Shown here piece by piece: positions 18,083-27,180 of a stretch of 64,000 nt of DNA. The stretch is taken from positions 186,001-250,000 of the forward strand of contig CBDHEM010000069.1 in the NCBI GenBank assembly GCA_965261955.1. Reading direction: 5' to 3'. The stretch is from JABAAI01 sp965261955 (lineage in GTDB: Bacteria; Spirochaetota; Leptospiria; Leptospirales; Leptonemataceae). The first letter of the stretch is position 1. Each line of letters starts with the position of its first letter. The translations under genes and the position numbers were made by a program. The notes beneath the pieces were generated by a model. That model saw only the letters and a list, made by a program, of their open reading frames with translations. It was not told the DNA's origin and searched no databases.

Positions 18083-18838
18083 ATGAATGGTATAAAAAAT
18101 AATACTGAAAAGATAGTGATTGCTTTAGATGGCCCAGCAGCTTCTGGTAAAAGTACCGTAGCCAAACTATTAGCAAAGAAACTCGGCTTTCTACATTTGG
18201 ACTCCGGTGCTGTGTATCGTACGCTCACTTTAGCCATTATACAAAAATTACAGATAAATAATTTTTCTGAAAATTTTACAGAAAGTTTACTAGAAAAATT
18301 TATGCAGAAAATCGAAACGAAAAAAATTTCTCCGAATAATCTAGAATGCACTTTAGTTTTACAAAAAGGAAAGCAAATTAATTGCATTTGTAATGAAGAT
18401 GTAAAAGAAAGAATTCGGGCCCCAGGAGTGACAAAGTATATACGCTATATAGCTGATGATTTATTGTGCCGTGAATGGGTAAATGGTACCCTGCAAGACT
18501 TTGCAAAAAAAATCAGTCTTGTGGTGGATGGACGTGATATAGCCAGTGAAGTCTTTCCGCAAACACCGTTTAAGTTTTTTTTGGAAGCCAGCCCCCAAAC
18601 TAGAGCTGAAAGACGACTTAAAAATTTACAAGATATGAAATATAATCTTAGTTTGGAACAAATCAAACAAGAAATCATGCAACGAGACAAAGAAGATTAT
18701 AGTCGTAAAAGAGGGGCCTTAAAAAAAGTTCCAGGTGCTGTTACCATACAAACAGATGCATACATACCAAAAGAAATTCTTTCACAAATACTCGCACATC
18801 TTCCCAAAGACATTTTGTCAAAGGTTTACCAAAATTGA
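18083..18838 (+). CDS. cmk: Cytidylate kinase
   Basis: A protein of 251 residues (usually about 225). IALDGPAASGKSTVAKLLAK is the P-loop, and GFLHLDSGAVYRTLT is the family signature. DGRDIASEVFP and the LID RRLKNLQ complete the CMP kinase fold, with a conserved RDKEDYSRKRGALKK near the end. It phosphorylates CMP/dCMP. The gene precedes rpsA, the classic cmk-rpsA order of many bacteria including treponemes. A 175-bp gap before rpsA leaves room for a separate rpsA promoter. Confidence 0.95.
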   Translation: MNGIKNNTEKIVIALDGPAASGKSTVAKLLAKKLGFLHLDSGAVYRTLTLAIIQKLQINNFSENFTESLLEKFMQKIETKKISPNNLECTLVLQKGKQINCICNEDVKERIRAPGVTKYIRYIADDLLCREWVNGTLQDFAKKISLVVDGRDIASEVFPQTPFKFFLEASPQTRAERRLKNLQDMKYNLSLEQIKQEIMQRDKEDYSRKRGALKKVPGAVTIQTDAYIPKEILSQILAHLPKDILSKVYQN

Positions 18839-18975
18839 AACAAAAAACTGCTTTTATCTTTTTTCCTTCCTGTGTACCTGACATTTATGGTGCTTCTCTT
18901 TGAGTATTTTTTTACTATGCTATTTTGCACATGATTTTGTAATGAGAAGATAAAAGCTAATTTAACGTGAATAAA

Positions 18976-19010
18976 TTGACATATTCTCCAATGTGAAAAA
19001 TTTTTTCTGA
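18976..19010 (+). promoter_or_regulatory. Possible rpsA promoter (-35 TTGACA)
   Basis: A perfect TTGACA (18976-18981) lies 33 nt before the rpsA ATG. The -10 candidate about 17 nt further on (AATTTT region) is poor. The placement would give a very short leader. Weak evidence. Confidence 0.25.
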
Positions 19011-19013
19011 AAT

Positions 19014-20732
19014 ATGACTGAGCCTAGTTCATCTAATCCATTTGACCTTGATAAAGAGGCTATTGAATCCCTAAACGAATTACTTGAGGAATTGCTGGAT
19101 TCTTCAAATGGAGCCATTGGGCATACTCAATTCAATAAGCTTATCAAAGCACGCTTCCTTTCTGCTAACGGTCGTAATTTTTATTTTGATATTGGAGAAA
19201 AAAAGGATGGGATTTGTCCATCGAATGAATTTTTCAAAACGCCTACGGTTGGGGAAGAATTTTCTGTCCTTGTTTTAAAAGAGCCCCATAAAGATGGGAC
19301 TGCACTTCTATCCAAGAAAGATGCCGATCGTCGAATTGTTTGGGAAAGTATTCAAGAAGCTCATAAATCCGTTACAAATCTAAGCGGTAAAATCAGTCGT
19401 GTTTTACCGGCTGGATATCTCATTACTTATGAAGGGGTAGAATTATTCATGCCCCTAAGCCTTTCCTCCCTAAACCTTTCTGCTACAAAACGATATGCCC
19501 AAGGGGCTGAGATTGACTTTCGTGTGGTGGAATTAAAGGAAAAATTTTTCTCTGCTATTGTTAGCCATCGTGCCGTTGTGGCTGAACGAAACGACGCACT
19601 TTGGGACCAATTCACCGAACAATACAAAGAAGAAGATATAGTTGAAGGTGTCGTTGTGAAAAAGGTTTCTTTTGGGGTCTTTTTCGAAGTAGAAGGTCTC
19701 ATTGCTCTATTGCATTCCAATGATATATCATGGAGAAAATCTTTTTCTTTTAAGAGCAAGTTTCATCTCAAAAATAAGATGCAACTCAAAATTCTCAAAA
19801 TGGACCGTGAGAATAATCATATTGGCCTTGGGTTAAAACAGTTAAAGGAAGAGCCATGGGAATGGGCCAAGAGAGAACTGAGTATAGGTCAAAAAATAAC
19901 GGGTTTTGTCACATCCGTTACGCAGTACGGGGCCTTTCTTGAGGTATACGAAGGCCTAGAGGGACTTCTCCATCAAAATGATATGAGCTGGGAGCGAAAA
20001 AAAAAAGATACGAAAGACTATGTCATGCAAGGACAAAGCATAGATGTACAAATCACTGTTATAGATATAGAGAATCACCGCATTTCCTTTAGTCTGAAAG
20101 AACTAGAAGAATCTCCTTGGTCAAAGATGAAAAAAGCGATAAAGGAGGGGGATGTGCTTTTGGGAAAGGTTAAGGGAGTGACTGACTTTGGTACATTTGT
20201 GGAAGTCTGTAATGGTATAGAGGGTTTAATTCACTGTAAAGATTACAATTGGGATTCTTCTCCCAAAAAAGATATGTTTCGGAAGGGACAAAAGATACAA
20301 TTCAAAGTACTAGAAATTGATTCAAAAAAAGAACGTATATCCTGTGGCTTTCGACAGCTTACAGATAGTCCTCACGTACTATTCAAAAAGGAATATCCTA
20401 AAGGGACTGTGGTCTCTGGAAAAATTAAACGTATAGCTCCCTTTGGACTAGTCATATCCCTACCTAAAAAAATGGAAGGGACGGTATCGCCCTACGAAAC
20501 AGGTTTAGAAAGGGGCGTACGTATAGAGAGTAAATTTACCTTGGGCGAAGAAATTAGAGGAGTGATCCAAGATGTTGACCTTTCAAAAAGAAGAATTTAT
20601 ATTTCTATTAAAGGGTACGACAGAATACGGGAAAATGAAATCAGTAAAAAGTATATACAATCGCACCACACCCCAGCTAGCTACAATCCTTTCGCTGACC
20701 TTTTGGCCCACACAAATACAAAGAAAGACTAA
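19014..20732 (+). CDS. rpsA: 30S ribosomal protein S1 homologue with multiple S1 domains
   Basis: A protein of 572 residues, near the typical 550. Four S1 domains are obvious: GVVVKKVSFGVFFEVEGLIA (about 208), GFVTSVTQYGAFLEVYEGLE (about 298), GKVKGVTDFGTFVEVCNGIE (about 385) and GKIKRIAPFGLVISL (about 472). Two more divergent ones precede them (about 35-110 and 120-190). S1 binds mRNA upstream of the start codon and helps recruit it to the 30S subunit. The scarcity of strong Shine-Dalgarno sites in this window would fit reliance on S1, which is inference. The gene converges on the SPOR-like gene with only a 31-bp gap. Confidence 0.93.
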   Translation: MTEPSSSNPFDLDKEAIESLNELLEELLDSSNGAIGHTQFNKLIKARFLSANGRNFYFDIGEKKDGICPSNEFFKTPTVGEEFSVLVLKEPHKDGTALLSKKDADRRIVWESIQEAHKSVTNLSGKISRVLPAGYLITYEGVELFMPLSLSSLNLSATKRYAQGAEIDFRVVELKEKFFSAIVSHRAVVAERNDALWDQFTEQYKEEDIVEGVVVKKVSFGVFFEVEGLIALLHSNDISWRKSFSFKSKFHLKNKMQLKILKMDRENNHIGLGLKQLKEEPWEWAKRELSIGQKITGFVTSVTQYGAFLEVYEGLEGLLHQNDMSWERKKKDTKDYVMQGQSIDVQITVIDIENHRISFSLKELEESPWSKMKKAIKEGDVLLGKVKGVTDFGTFVEVCNGIEGLIHCKDYNWDSSPKKDMFRKGQKIQFKVLEIDSKKERISCGFRQLTDSPHVLFKKEYPKGTVVSGKIKRIAPFGLVISLPKKMEGTVSPYETGLERGVRIESKFTLGEEIRGVIQDVDLSKRRIYISIKGYDRIRENEISKKYIQSHHTPASYNPFADLLAHTNTKKD

Positions 20733-20763
20733 CATCTAGACTTTTTTTGTGTATAAGTCAGGC

Positions 20764-21507
20764 TTAATCTTCTACTTCATAAATCACGGCTTTTTGAAAT
20801 TTTGATATTTTTGCGTGAGAAATTTTTTCTAAAATTTGAATAGCCGTAGCCTCTCTCTTAAAGCAACCCACAAAAATATTTTCCTGACCAACTATCCTCG
20901 GAACAGGAACACGAAAGGCTAACCGCTTAAATTGGACATGGCGTTTGATTTTACGACAAGAACTCGCTATTTGATTTTGTAAACCGTATAGATTATTTAG
21001 TCGATCTGTTAACTCAATGGCTTGATTAGACGGATAAACACCCACTTTAATCAAAAAACGAGCTTCTTCATTTTTTCCTGCGGTTCTTCTTATAGAAGAA
21101 AGAGATGGACTAGGTACATTTGTAAAATTTCTTTTTTTGTTCGGTGCATGTGGATCCGCATCTTCAACTACATGGTAGTTATAATCTTTTTCATTTTGAT
21201 CCTTTATTCGCATTTTCTTTTTTTTCGTTTTTTTATAAAGAGAATACTCTGGACGAAGGTCATCCGGTTTAGAGATAATACTTTTTTCGATTTTTCTAGC
21301 CTTACCAATAAAAATACCTAAGACCATACCTAAACTAAAAGAAAACATCGTAACAAGAAAAAAAGGACTGAGGGATGTGTATCCTTTCTCATCTTTTGCA
21401 CGTGACGGCCGCTTTTCCGAAGATGAATGGCCGGAATAAGAAGGGGCACCTAAACGGCCTTGACTCTGTGGAGAAAAATCCAAGTCCTGCATCTTAATAA
21501 TCAACAC
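20764..21507 (-). CDS. Single-pass membrane protein with a SPOR-like C-terminal domain
   Basis: A protein of 247 residues. The start is GTG at 21507 or ATG at 21492; neither has a clear ribosome site. A cytoplasmic Ser-rich N-terminus is followed by one membrane helix (SPFFLVTMFSFSLGMVLGIF, about 47-66), a basic linker, and a C-terminal region (about 150-247). That region has the two-repeat SPOR pattern: FLIKVGVYPSNQAIELTDRL, later NIFVGCFKREATAIQILEKI. SPOR domains bind denuded peptidoglycan at division sites, so a role in division or the envelope is likely. The SPOR call rests on pattern, not a search. It lies between rpsA and murA on the other strand. Confidence 0.68.
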   Translation of the reverse strand: MLIIKMQDLDFSPQSQGRLGAPSYSGHSSSEKRPSRAKDEKGYTSLSPFFLVTMFSFSLGMVLGIFIGKARKIEKSIISKPDDLRPEYSLYKKTKKKKMRIKDQNEKDYNYHVVEDADPHAPNKKRNFTNVPSPSLSSIRRTAGKNEEARFLIKVGVYPSNQAIELTDRLNNLYGLQNQIASSCRKIKRHVQFKRLAFRVPVPRIVGQENIFVGCFKREATAIQILEKISHAKISKFQKAVIYEVED

Positions 21508-21573
21508 GAGATCAAGAGAGGACCTCTTGAAGATTGTCGGTCATCTAGTGAATTTCATCAGAAATTTTCAAAC

Positions 21574-21645
21574 GAGTCGTTGTAAAATACAGAAAAGTAA
21601 AAGAATGCTTTGAATCAGTGTTTTACTGCATTTTACAACAGCCCA
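21574..21645 (+). repeat. Dispersed palindromic repeat, copy 3 (shortened)
   Basis: CGAGTCGTTGTAAAATACAG at the left, GAATGCTTTGAATCAGTG and TTTTACTGCATTTTACAACAG at the right. It is about 72 bp, shorter than the 105-bp norm because part of the right arm is deleted. It lies 66 nt upstream of the SPOR-like gene. Confidence 0.75.
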
Positions 21646-21690
21646 GACAACAGCCCAAATAGAGAAAGCGTAAATGGCTCCGATTAGTTT

Positions 21691-21765
21691 GCCATCAATC
21701 AGCCATCAATCGATCAGACATCGATCAATCAGCCATCGATCAGCCATCAATCAATCAGCCATCAA
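21691..21765. repeat. Degenerate tandem repeat of ATCAATCAGCC-like units
   Basis: Units such as GCCATCAATCA and GATCAGCCATCAATC repeat about six times with variable spacing. The rest of the 466-bp gap (21508-21973) holds palindromic copy 3 and nothing else recognised. Confidence 0.8.
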
Positions 21766-21973
21766 GAGGCAGATGCTGATATAGCAACACCAAAGAAAAA
21801 TATAGCTGAGACCGGTCACAATATACGCAAAAGAGAGGGCATGAGAAAGGAGACTGCCTTTTGTGAGGCGAAAAAAAGTCTATAGACAGGACTCTGAACT
21901 ATGAAACGACTACAGATTACCTTTGCAAAAACTCGATTCTATATTCTCTCCAACCCATTATTTTCACACTAGC

Positions 21974-23281
21974 TTACTCTTCACGTACAATATCTGCACC
22001 CACAGACGCAAGTCTATTCTCAATATTAAAAAAACCACGATCAATTTGAATTACATTTTGAATATACGATACACCCTTTGCACATAGAGTAGCTAATAAA
22101 AGAGCCATCCCAGCACGAATATCTGGGGTCGATATATCTGCTGAATGTAAAGGAGATGGCCCCATCACGACAGCTCGATGAGGATCACATAAGATAATTC
22201 TCGCACCCATTGCAATCAAACGATCTGTAAAAAATAAACGGGATTCAAACATTTTTTCATGAATCAAAACAGTCCCTCTTGCTTGAGTCGCCGTAACTAA
22301 AGCTACCGAAGTCATATCTGCTGGGAAACCAGGCCAGGGGGAACTATCTATACGGGGCACTGCATCATCCAGATCATTGACAACCTCTAGAGACTGCTCT
22401 TTTGGAACTACAATAAAACCATTCTCATATTTAGTTTGGATACCTAAGCGCATAAAAATCATACGAATAATGCGTAAATCTTCTATACAAGACGCAGGAT
22501 ATTCAATTTTTAATTCTCCCCTAGTTAGTCCTGCTAAGGCAATAAAGCTACCGGCTTCCAAATAGTCTGGAGCTATTGTAAAATCTGTACCACAAAGTTT
22601 TTCCACACCCTCAATTGTAAGAATATTCGAACCAATTCCATTTATTTGAGCTCCCATAGATTTTAATAAACGACAAAGCCCTTGAACATGAGGTTCGCAG
22701 GCTGCGTTACGAATAACTGTTGTCCCTTCTGCCTTCACTGCTGCACATATGACATTTTCTGTACCCGTTACCGAAGCTTCGTCCAATAAAATATCAGCAC
22801 CTATCAACTTTTGATACTTCAGTTCGTAACCATCTGAAAAAACCTTTCTCTTTACGCCCAAGGCTTCTAAAGCGAGAAAGTGCGTATCTAACCGACGGCG
22901 ACCTATTCGATCCCCTCCCGGACGAGGTAAAAACACTTCTCCATTTCGGGCAAGAATGGGACCAGCTAAAGTAATCGAACCACGCAAAGTACTACACAGT
23001 TCAGCTGGAAGTTTTGAATCTATATCTTCAGAAATTTCTAGAGACAATTGATTTGTTTCTTTTTCTAATTTTACAACTTTAACTCCTATAAAATTTAAAA
23101 TCTCCAACATGCTTTGAACATCTTCGATGAAAGGGATATTATTAAGACAAATCTTTTCATTAGTAAGTAAACTTGCTGATAACGCCGGTAGCACTTCGTT
23201 CTTATTACCTTGTGGTTTGATCTCTCCTGATACTGGATTTCCACCACAGACACGAAAAATACTACGCTTTCGATCATTCAT
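21974..23281 (-). CDS. murA: UDP-N-acetylglucosamine 1-carboxyvinyltransferase (MurA), Asp-type active site
   Basis: A protein of 435 residues, the usual length. NPVSGEIKPQGNKNEVLPAL is the N-terminal substrate-binding segment with the key Lys-Asn. LARNGEVFLPRPGGD covers the active-site loop: Asp124 stands where E. coli MurA has Cys115 (PGGCxIG). Further motifs are EASVTGTENVICAAV and DIRAGMALLLA. It catalyses the first committed step of peptidoglycan synthesis. The Cys-to-Asp change is known from chlamydiae, mycobacteria and Borrelia and makes the enzyme insensitive to fosfomycin. The start ATG overlaps the dctM stop (4 nt), so translation is probably coupled to the TRAP operon. Confidence 0.96.
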   Translation of the reverse strand: MNDRKRSIFRVCGGNPVSGEIKPQGNKNEVLPALSASLLTNEKICLNNIPFIEDVQSMLEILNFIGVKVVKLEKETNQLSLEISEDIDSKLPAELCSTLRGSITLAGPILARNGEVFLPRPGGDRIGRRRLDTHFLALEALGVKRKVFSDGYELKYQKLIGADILLDEASVTGTENVICAAVKAEGTTVIRNAACEPHVQGLCRLLKSMGAQINGIGSNILTIEGVEKLCGTDFTIAPDYLEAGSFIALAGLTRGELKIEYPASCIEDLRIIRMIFMRLGIQTKYENGFIVVPKEQSLEVVNDLDDAVPRIDSSPWPGFPADMTSVALVTATQARGTVLIHEKMFESRLFFTDRLIAMGARIILCDPHRAVVMGPSPLHSADISTPDIRAGMALLLATLCAKGVSYIQNVIQIDRGFFNIENRLASVGADIVREE

Positions 23282-24687
23282 AGATTAGATGGATTAGATG
23301 GATTAGAATAAATTAGCTGTGGAAGATAAGTGGCTATTTCAGGGAAAAAAGTTAACAGGATGAGTAAAAATATCTGGATACAGATAAAGGGAATAGCCCC
23401 TCGATAAATATCTGATGTAGGTATAGATGCAGGAGCTACGCCACGTAAATAAAATAATGAAAATCCAAAAGGAGGCGTTAAAAAAGAAGTCTGTAAATTT
23501 AGCGCAACAACCACAGCAAACCACACCGGATGGAAACCCATTGTGAGTAAAACAGGCCCAACGATGGGAATAATCACAAACATAATCTCAAAGAAATCAA
23601 GAAAAAAACCAAGGAGAAAAATAAGTATCATTACTATCCAAAAAGCTGACCATTTTTCACCCGGTAAGTTATGTAAAACATGAGCGACCATAGTATCTCC
23701 ATCATATCCACGAAATACGAGGGAAAAAATACTAGCACCAATTAGTATGAGAAAAACCATAGAGTTAATTCTTAATGTATCTATCACAACACTATTGAAT
23801 ATTTTCTTATTCAATTTTTTTCTCATAAAGGCTAAAAAAAAAGCTCCAACACATCCAACTGAAGCCGCCTCTGTTGAAGTCGCTAACCCAAAAAGTATTG
23901 ATCCCAAAATTGAAACCATCAGTAATAAGGGAGGCAGGAGGGCCTTCAAAACACGCATCCATAAATCCTTTATAGAAATAGCTGAGCGTTCCCTATCACT
24001 TAACGGGGGAGCTATGTTTTTTTGTAAATAGGAACGGCAAAGGACATACAATATATAAAGCAAAACAAGAAGGAAACTAGGTATCAATGCTCCTGCAAAA
24101 ATATCACCGACGGAAATACTTTCCCCCGACCAATTCCCTTGACTGAGCTGAGATACTTGGTAAGCCGAACTCACTTGGTCACCTAAAATAATCAATACAA
24201 TGCTAGGAGGAATAATTTGCCCCAAAGTCCCTGAAGCAGAAATAATACCAGTGGCAAAAGAAGGACTATACCCATGTTTTAACATAAAAGGAAGCGAAAT
24301 AAGTCCCATAGTTATCACTGTCGCCCCCACAATTCCCGTCGATGCAGCTAGTATCCCTCCAACGATGCAGATAGAAATACCAATTCCACCATGAATTCCA
24401 CCCAATAAGAGGGCCATAGTTTCTAAAAGTCCCTCGGAAAGTCCTGAACGTTCCAAGAGTACTCCCATAAATACAAATAAGGGAATAGCAATCAGCGTCT
24501 CATTTCCCATTATACCGTAAATACGACTAGGTATCGCACCAAAATAGCTCAAATCAAAATGACCAGTTAGCCATCCCATCAAAGCTACAAGAATAGCACT
24601 TCCTGATAAAGCAAAAGCGACTGGGACTCCTGTAAAGAGGATAGCAATGGTGAGTAAAACCAATAAAATAATATAGAACTCTTCCAT
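23278..24687 (-). CDS. dctM: TRAP transporter large membrane subunit DctM
   Basis: A protein of 469 residues with about 12 hydrophobic segments, typical of DctM. Family landmarks are GVPVAFALSGSAILVAL, the GGIHGGIGISICIVGGILA loop, ASGTLGQIIPPSIVLIILGD, and LNLQTSFLTPPFGFSLFYLR near the C-terminus. It is the channel subunit for Na+-dependent solute uptake with DctP and DctQ. The C-terminus ends in NPSNPSN, from a 9-bp tandem repeat (AATCCATCT). The stop codon overlaps the murA start. It lies 144 bp after dctQ. Confidence 0.95.
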   Translation of the reverse strand: MEEFYIILLVLLTIAILFTGVPVAFALSGSAILVALMGWLTGHFDLSYFGAIPSRIYGIMGNETLIAIPLFVFMGVLLERSGLSEGLLETMALLLGGIHGGIGISICIVGGILAASTGIVGATVITMGLISLPFMLKHGYSPSFATGIISASGTLGQIIPPSIVLIILGDQVSSAYQVSQLSQGNWSGESISVGDIFAGALIPSFLLVLLYILYVLCRSYLQKNIAPPLSDRERSAISIKDLWMRVLKALLPPLLLMVSILGSILFGLATSTEAASVGCVGAFFLAFMRKKLNKKIFNSVVIDTLRINSMVFLILIGASIFSLVFRGYDGDTMVAHVLHNLPGEKWSAFWIVMILIFLLGFFLDFFEIMFVIIPIVGPVLLTMGFHPVWFAVVVALNLQTSFLTPPFGFSLFYLRGVAPASIPTSDIYRGAIPFICIQIFLLILLTFFPEIATYLPQLIYSNPSNPSNL

Positions 24688-24831
24688 ATGTTATATACTA
24701 TATGTTACATACTATTATGACATAACGCGACATACTATTATGATATACATAAGACAAACAAGATGAAACTCAGTTGAGTCAAAAGTCATATTTGAATGCT
24801 CCTCTAAAAAAGAGTTTATTTTTGTTTCTTG

Positions 24832-25371
24832 TCAAAAGCCATCTAACTTAGACCGTCCAAAAATACCTTTACCGAAAAGAACAAAAAAACAACGCACCCC
24901 TATGCAAAATAGTTGTAAAATTAGTAAAACAGGTAAAAGAAGTACGGCTGTCTTGATTAGAAAAACACCTGGCATTCCCCCTGTCTCTAAAGAAGCTTCC
25001 AAAATCACCCATGAATTCATCACATAGGGAAGAGCATAAGTCAAAATTAAAACGCAAGGGGGAAATGCTAAGCCTAAAATCCCACAAAGATTGACTAAAG
25101 CTTGTTTTTTGGGACTCATCGTATTGTAAAAGATGTCGATGCGAACATGAGCATCTTTTTGTAAAGTATAGACAATACCAAACATAAAAGATAAACCATG
25201 AAGGTACAAAACAACATCCTGAGCCCATACCCAGCCTAAACTGAAAACATAACGAAAAATGACGATAACAAAAACAACAATCGCCATAACAGGAATTAGG
25301 TAGGCTATTTTTCTTCCCAAAAGGGTATGGAAGTGCTCGATTTTATCTACCAAGCGTAGTAAGGCTGTCAT
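24832..25371 (-). CDS. dctQ: TRAP transporter small membrane subunit DctQ
   Basis: About 179 residues from the ATG at 25371; an in-frame TTG at 25413 would overlap dctP by 29 nt and adds 14 residues. Four membrane helices are visible, with the DctQ-type segment YVFSLGWVWAQDVVLYLHGL and the cytoplasmic loop KDAHVRIDIFYNTMSPKKQA, the usual family marks. It forms the membrane complex with DctM. The length fits the long DctQ type that goes with TakP-like binding proteins. The downstream gap to dctM has short TATAC-rich repeats but no gene. Confidence 0.88.
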   Translation of the reverse strand: MTALLRLVDKIEHFHTLLGRKIAYLIPVMAIVVFVIVIFRYVFSLGWVWAQDVVLYLHGLSFMFGIVYTLQKDAHVRIDIFYNTMSPKKQALVNLCGILGLAFPPCVLILTYALPYVMNSWVILEASLETGGMPGVFLIKTAVLLLPVLLILQLFCIGVRCFFVLFGKGIFGRSKLDGF

Positions 25372-25384
25372 AAGACTGGCAAAC

Positions 25385-26530
25385 TCAAGACTTTTCGGAA
25401 AGCATCCTTGCAAAGGAAAAGCCCTCTGCTCCTATAGTATTCCATTTGAGAGAAGATTTACGAAAAGAAGAATAGGAATTGTATATTTTTCTTGAAGATG
25501 AGCTGTGCTCAGCTAGCTCATTTACAACTTCTCGGCTAGTCACGCCAGCTGCTTTTAAGAAATCATTAGAAAAACGTTTTAACTTAACGCCATGTTTATT
25601 CACTAACTGAAAAAGGGCTTCGCTATTTCGGGTAATAAACTCAGACATCATCTCCTCATAGGCAGCTTTGGACGCATACTTAATCATCTTTTTTAAATCT
25701 TCAGGCAATTTCTCATACTTTTTTCGGTTTACAATTAATTCCAATACTGTTCCCGGCTCATGCCAACCCGGCCAATAGTAGTACTTCGTTGCTTTGTAAA
25801 AACCAAAAGCTAAATCATTATAAGGACCAACCCATTCTGTAGCATCTATTGTACCAGAACGGAGTGCTTGGAAAATATCCCCTCCAGGAAGAGATACGGG
25901 AGTTGCACCAAAACGACGGAGTACCTCTCCACCCATACCGGGCATACGTATTTTCAAGCCACGAAAGTCTTTTTTCGTTTTAATAATTCGATTAAACCAA
26001 CCCCCCATTTGAGCACCTGTATTCCCAGCAGCAAAGGGTCTTAGATTAAAGGGAGCATAAAGCTTATCCCACAAAGCCTGACCACCACCATGATTAATCC
26101 ATCCCCCCATTTCTACGCCGTTCAACCCAAAGGGAACAGCCGCAAAAAATTGGGCCTCTGGAAGCTTCCCTGCCCAATAATAGGCTGCACCATGCCCCAT
26201 ATCCGCAACCCCTCTAGATACAGAATCAAAAACTTCAAATGCTGGAACCAATTCACCAGCAGCATATAGCTTTATTTTTAGTCTACCACCTGACATACTT
26301 GAAATCCATTTTGCAATCTTTTCAGCACCAGCCCCTAAACCAGGAAAGTTTTTTGGCCATGTCGTTACCATTTTCCAAACATACGTTTTCCCTAGGTTTA
26401 TATTGACTGATTTTTTAGTTCCTCGGCAGGAAGTCAGGGCTAAATTACCAAGAACAAGCCCCCCTAAAAGCTTACTAAACGTTCCAAAAAAATTTCCGCG
26501 ACTGATTTTACTTTTCCCTTTACTATTCAT
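25385..26530 (-). CDS. TRAP transporter substrate-binding protein, TakP-like (2-oxoacid type)
   Basis: A protein of 381 residues. The N-terminal hydrophobic segment ends in LALTSC, a good lipobox (Cys35), so it is probably a lipoprotein. The mature part resembles the TakP/mannitol-type DctP group: VWKMVTTWPKNFPGLGAGAE, KIRMPGMGGEVLRRFGATPV, GTIDATEWVGPYNDLAFGFY and YYYWPGWHEPGTVLELIVN. That group binds 2-oxo monocarboxylates such as pyruvate via a cation; the exact ligand here is inference. It is the first gene of the TRAP operon. The final ~35 residues are Ser/Lys-rich. Confidence 0.88.
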   Translation of the reverse strand: MNSKGKSKISRGNFFGTFSKLLGGLVLGNLALTSCRGTKKSVNINLGKTYVWKMVTTWPKNFPGLGAGAEKIAKWISSMSGGRLKIKLYAAGELVPAFEVFDSVSRGVADMGHGAAYYWAGKLPEAQFFAAVPFGLNGVEMGGWINHGGGQALWDKLYAPFNLRPFAAGNTGAQMGGWFNRIIKTKKDFRGLKIRMPGMGGEVLRRFGATPVSLPGGDIFQALRSGTIDATEWVGPYNDLAFGFYKATKYYYWPGWHEPGTVLELIVNRKKYEKLPEDLKKMIKYASKAAYEEMMSEFITRNSEALFQLVNKHGVKLKRFSNDFLKAAGVTSREVVNELAEHSSSSRKIYNSYSSFRKSSLKWNTIGAEGFSFARMLSEKS

Positions 26531-27180
26531 TTTTTTACCTTTACCGCTGAATTTTCAAATTCAATTCTAATCTAACCGTAACAGTCCCAGGAACAAAGCC
26601 ACAGGAATGGCACCATCGACAATGGTATGAGTTTTTTTGGCAGTAACATTTCATGGTCACTGCGGCTAAATGATGAAAATATGGATTCAATTTCCAAATG
26701 TAGCAAACTTCGCTTGCTTATTTCTCGAAAAAAGATTTTAGCAGGGTTTAATACCCTAAACACTTTTTTGACATACAATTAGTGTTGTATGAGGGCCTTG
26801 CTTAGGCCTTCTTTTGCAAAACCGGGTTTTTTTTATTTTTTTACATTCCGCAATAGTCCCGAATTGTCTTTTCCATTGCACAGTGTTACCTGGTTTACCC
26901 CCTCCCATTGAAATGGATTCTCTTTTAGATATTTCTGTCATACTTGTCTGGCCAGAAATCATCTCTAAGGCTAATTGTTCTTTTGATTATAATCTATCTC
27001 CTAATTTTAAGACAGCAAACTATCCAGTTTTAGGGGGTTAAACCACTATTTTACGACACTACTATTGTCACAGTCTCAAGTTTGCCAAAGAGTATGAATG
27101 ATGAAAAAGAGTAGCTATGAAAAAGTTTTTCTTTTTTGTTTTTATAAAAAAACCGAAAGGGTATGTAGGATTGTATTGAT
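26531..27180. other. 650-bp intergenic region with two partial palindromic-repeat ends
   Basis: No credible gene. CGTAACAGTCCC (ending about 26588) and TTACATTCCGCAATAGTCCC (ending about 26857) match the right terminus of the dispersed palindromic family, suggesting decayed copies. Small open frames on both strands have no recognisable similarity. The region before motA (27060-27180) is AT-rich and probably holds its promoter. Confidence 0.5.

Noticed and set aside
18839..19013. Terminator between cmk and rpsA from AGCTTTTATCTT-like inverted sequences
   Set aside because: The arms are about 90 bp apart, too far for an ordinary intrinsic terminator.
21691..21765. Possible CRISPR array
   Set aside because: The repeats are short, irregular tandem units with no uniform spacers and no cas genes nearby.
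26814..27041. Plus-strand frame of 75 codons before motA
   Set aside because: It begins in a palindromic-repeat scrap, has no recognisable motif and no ribosome site. It was not annotated.
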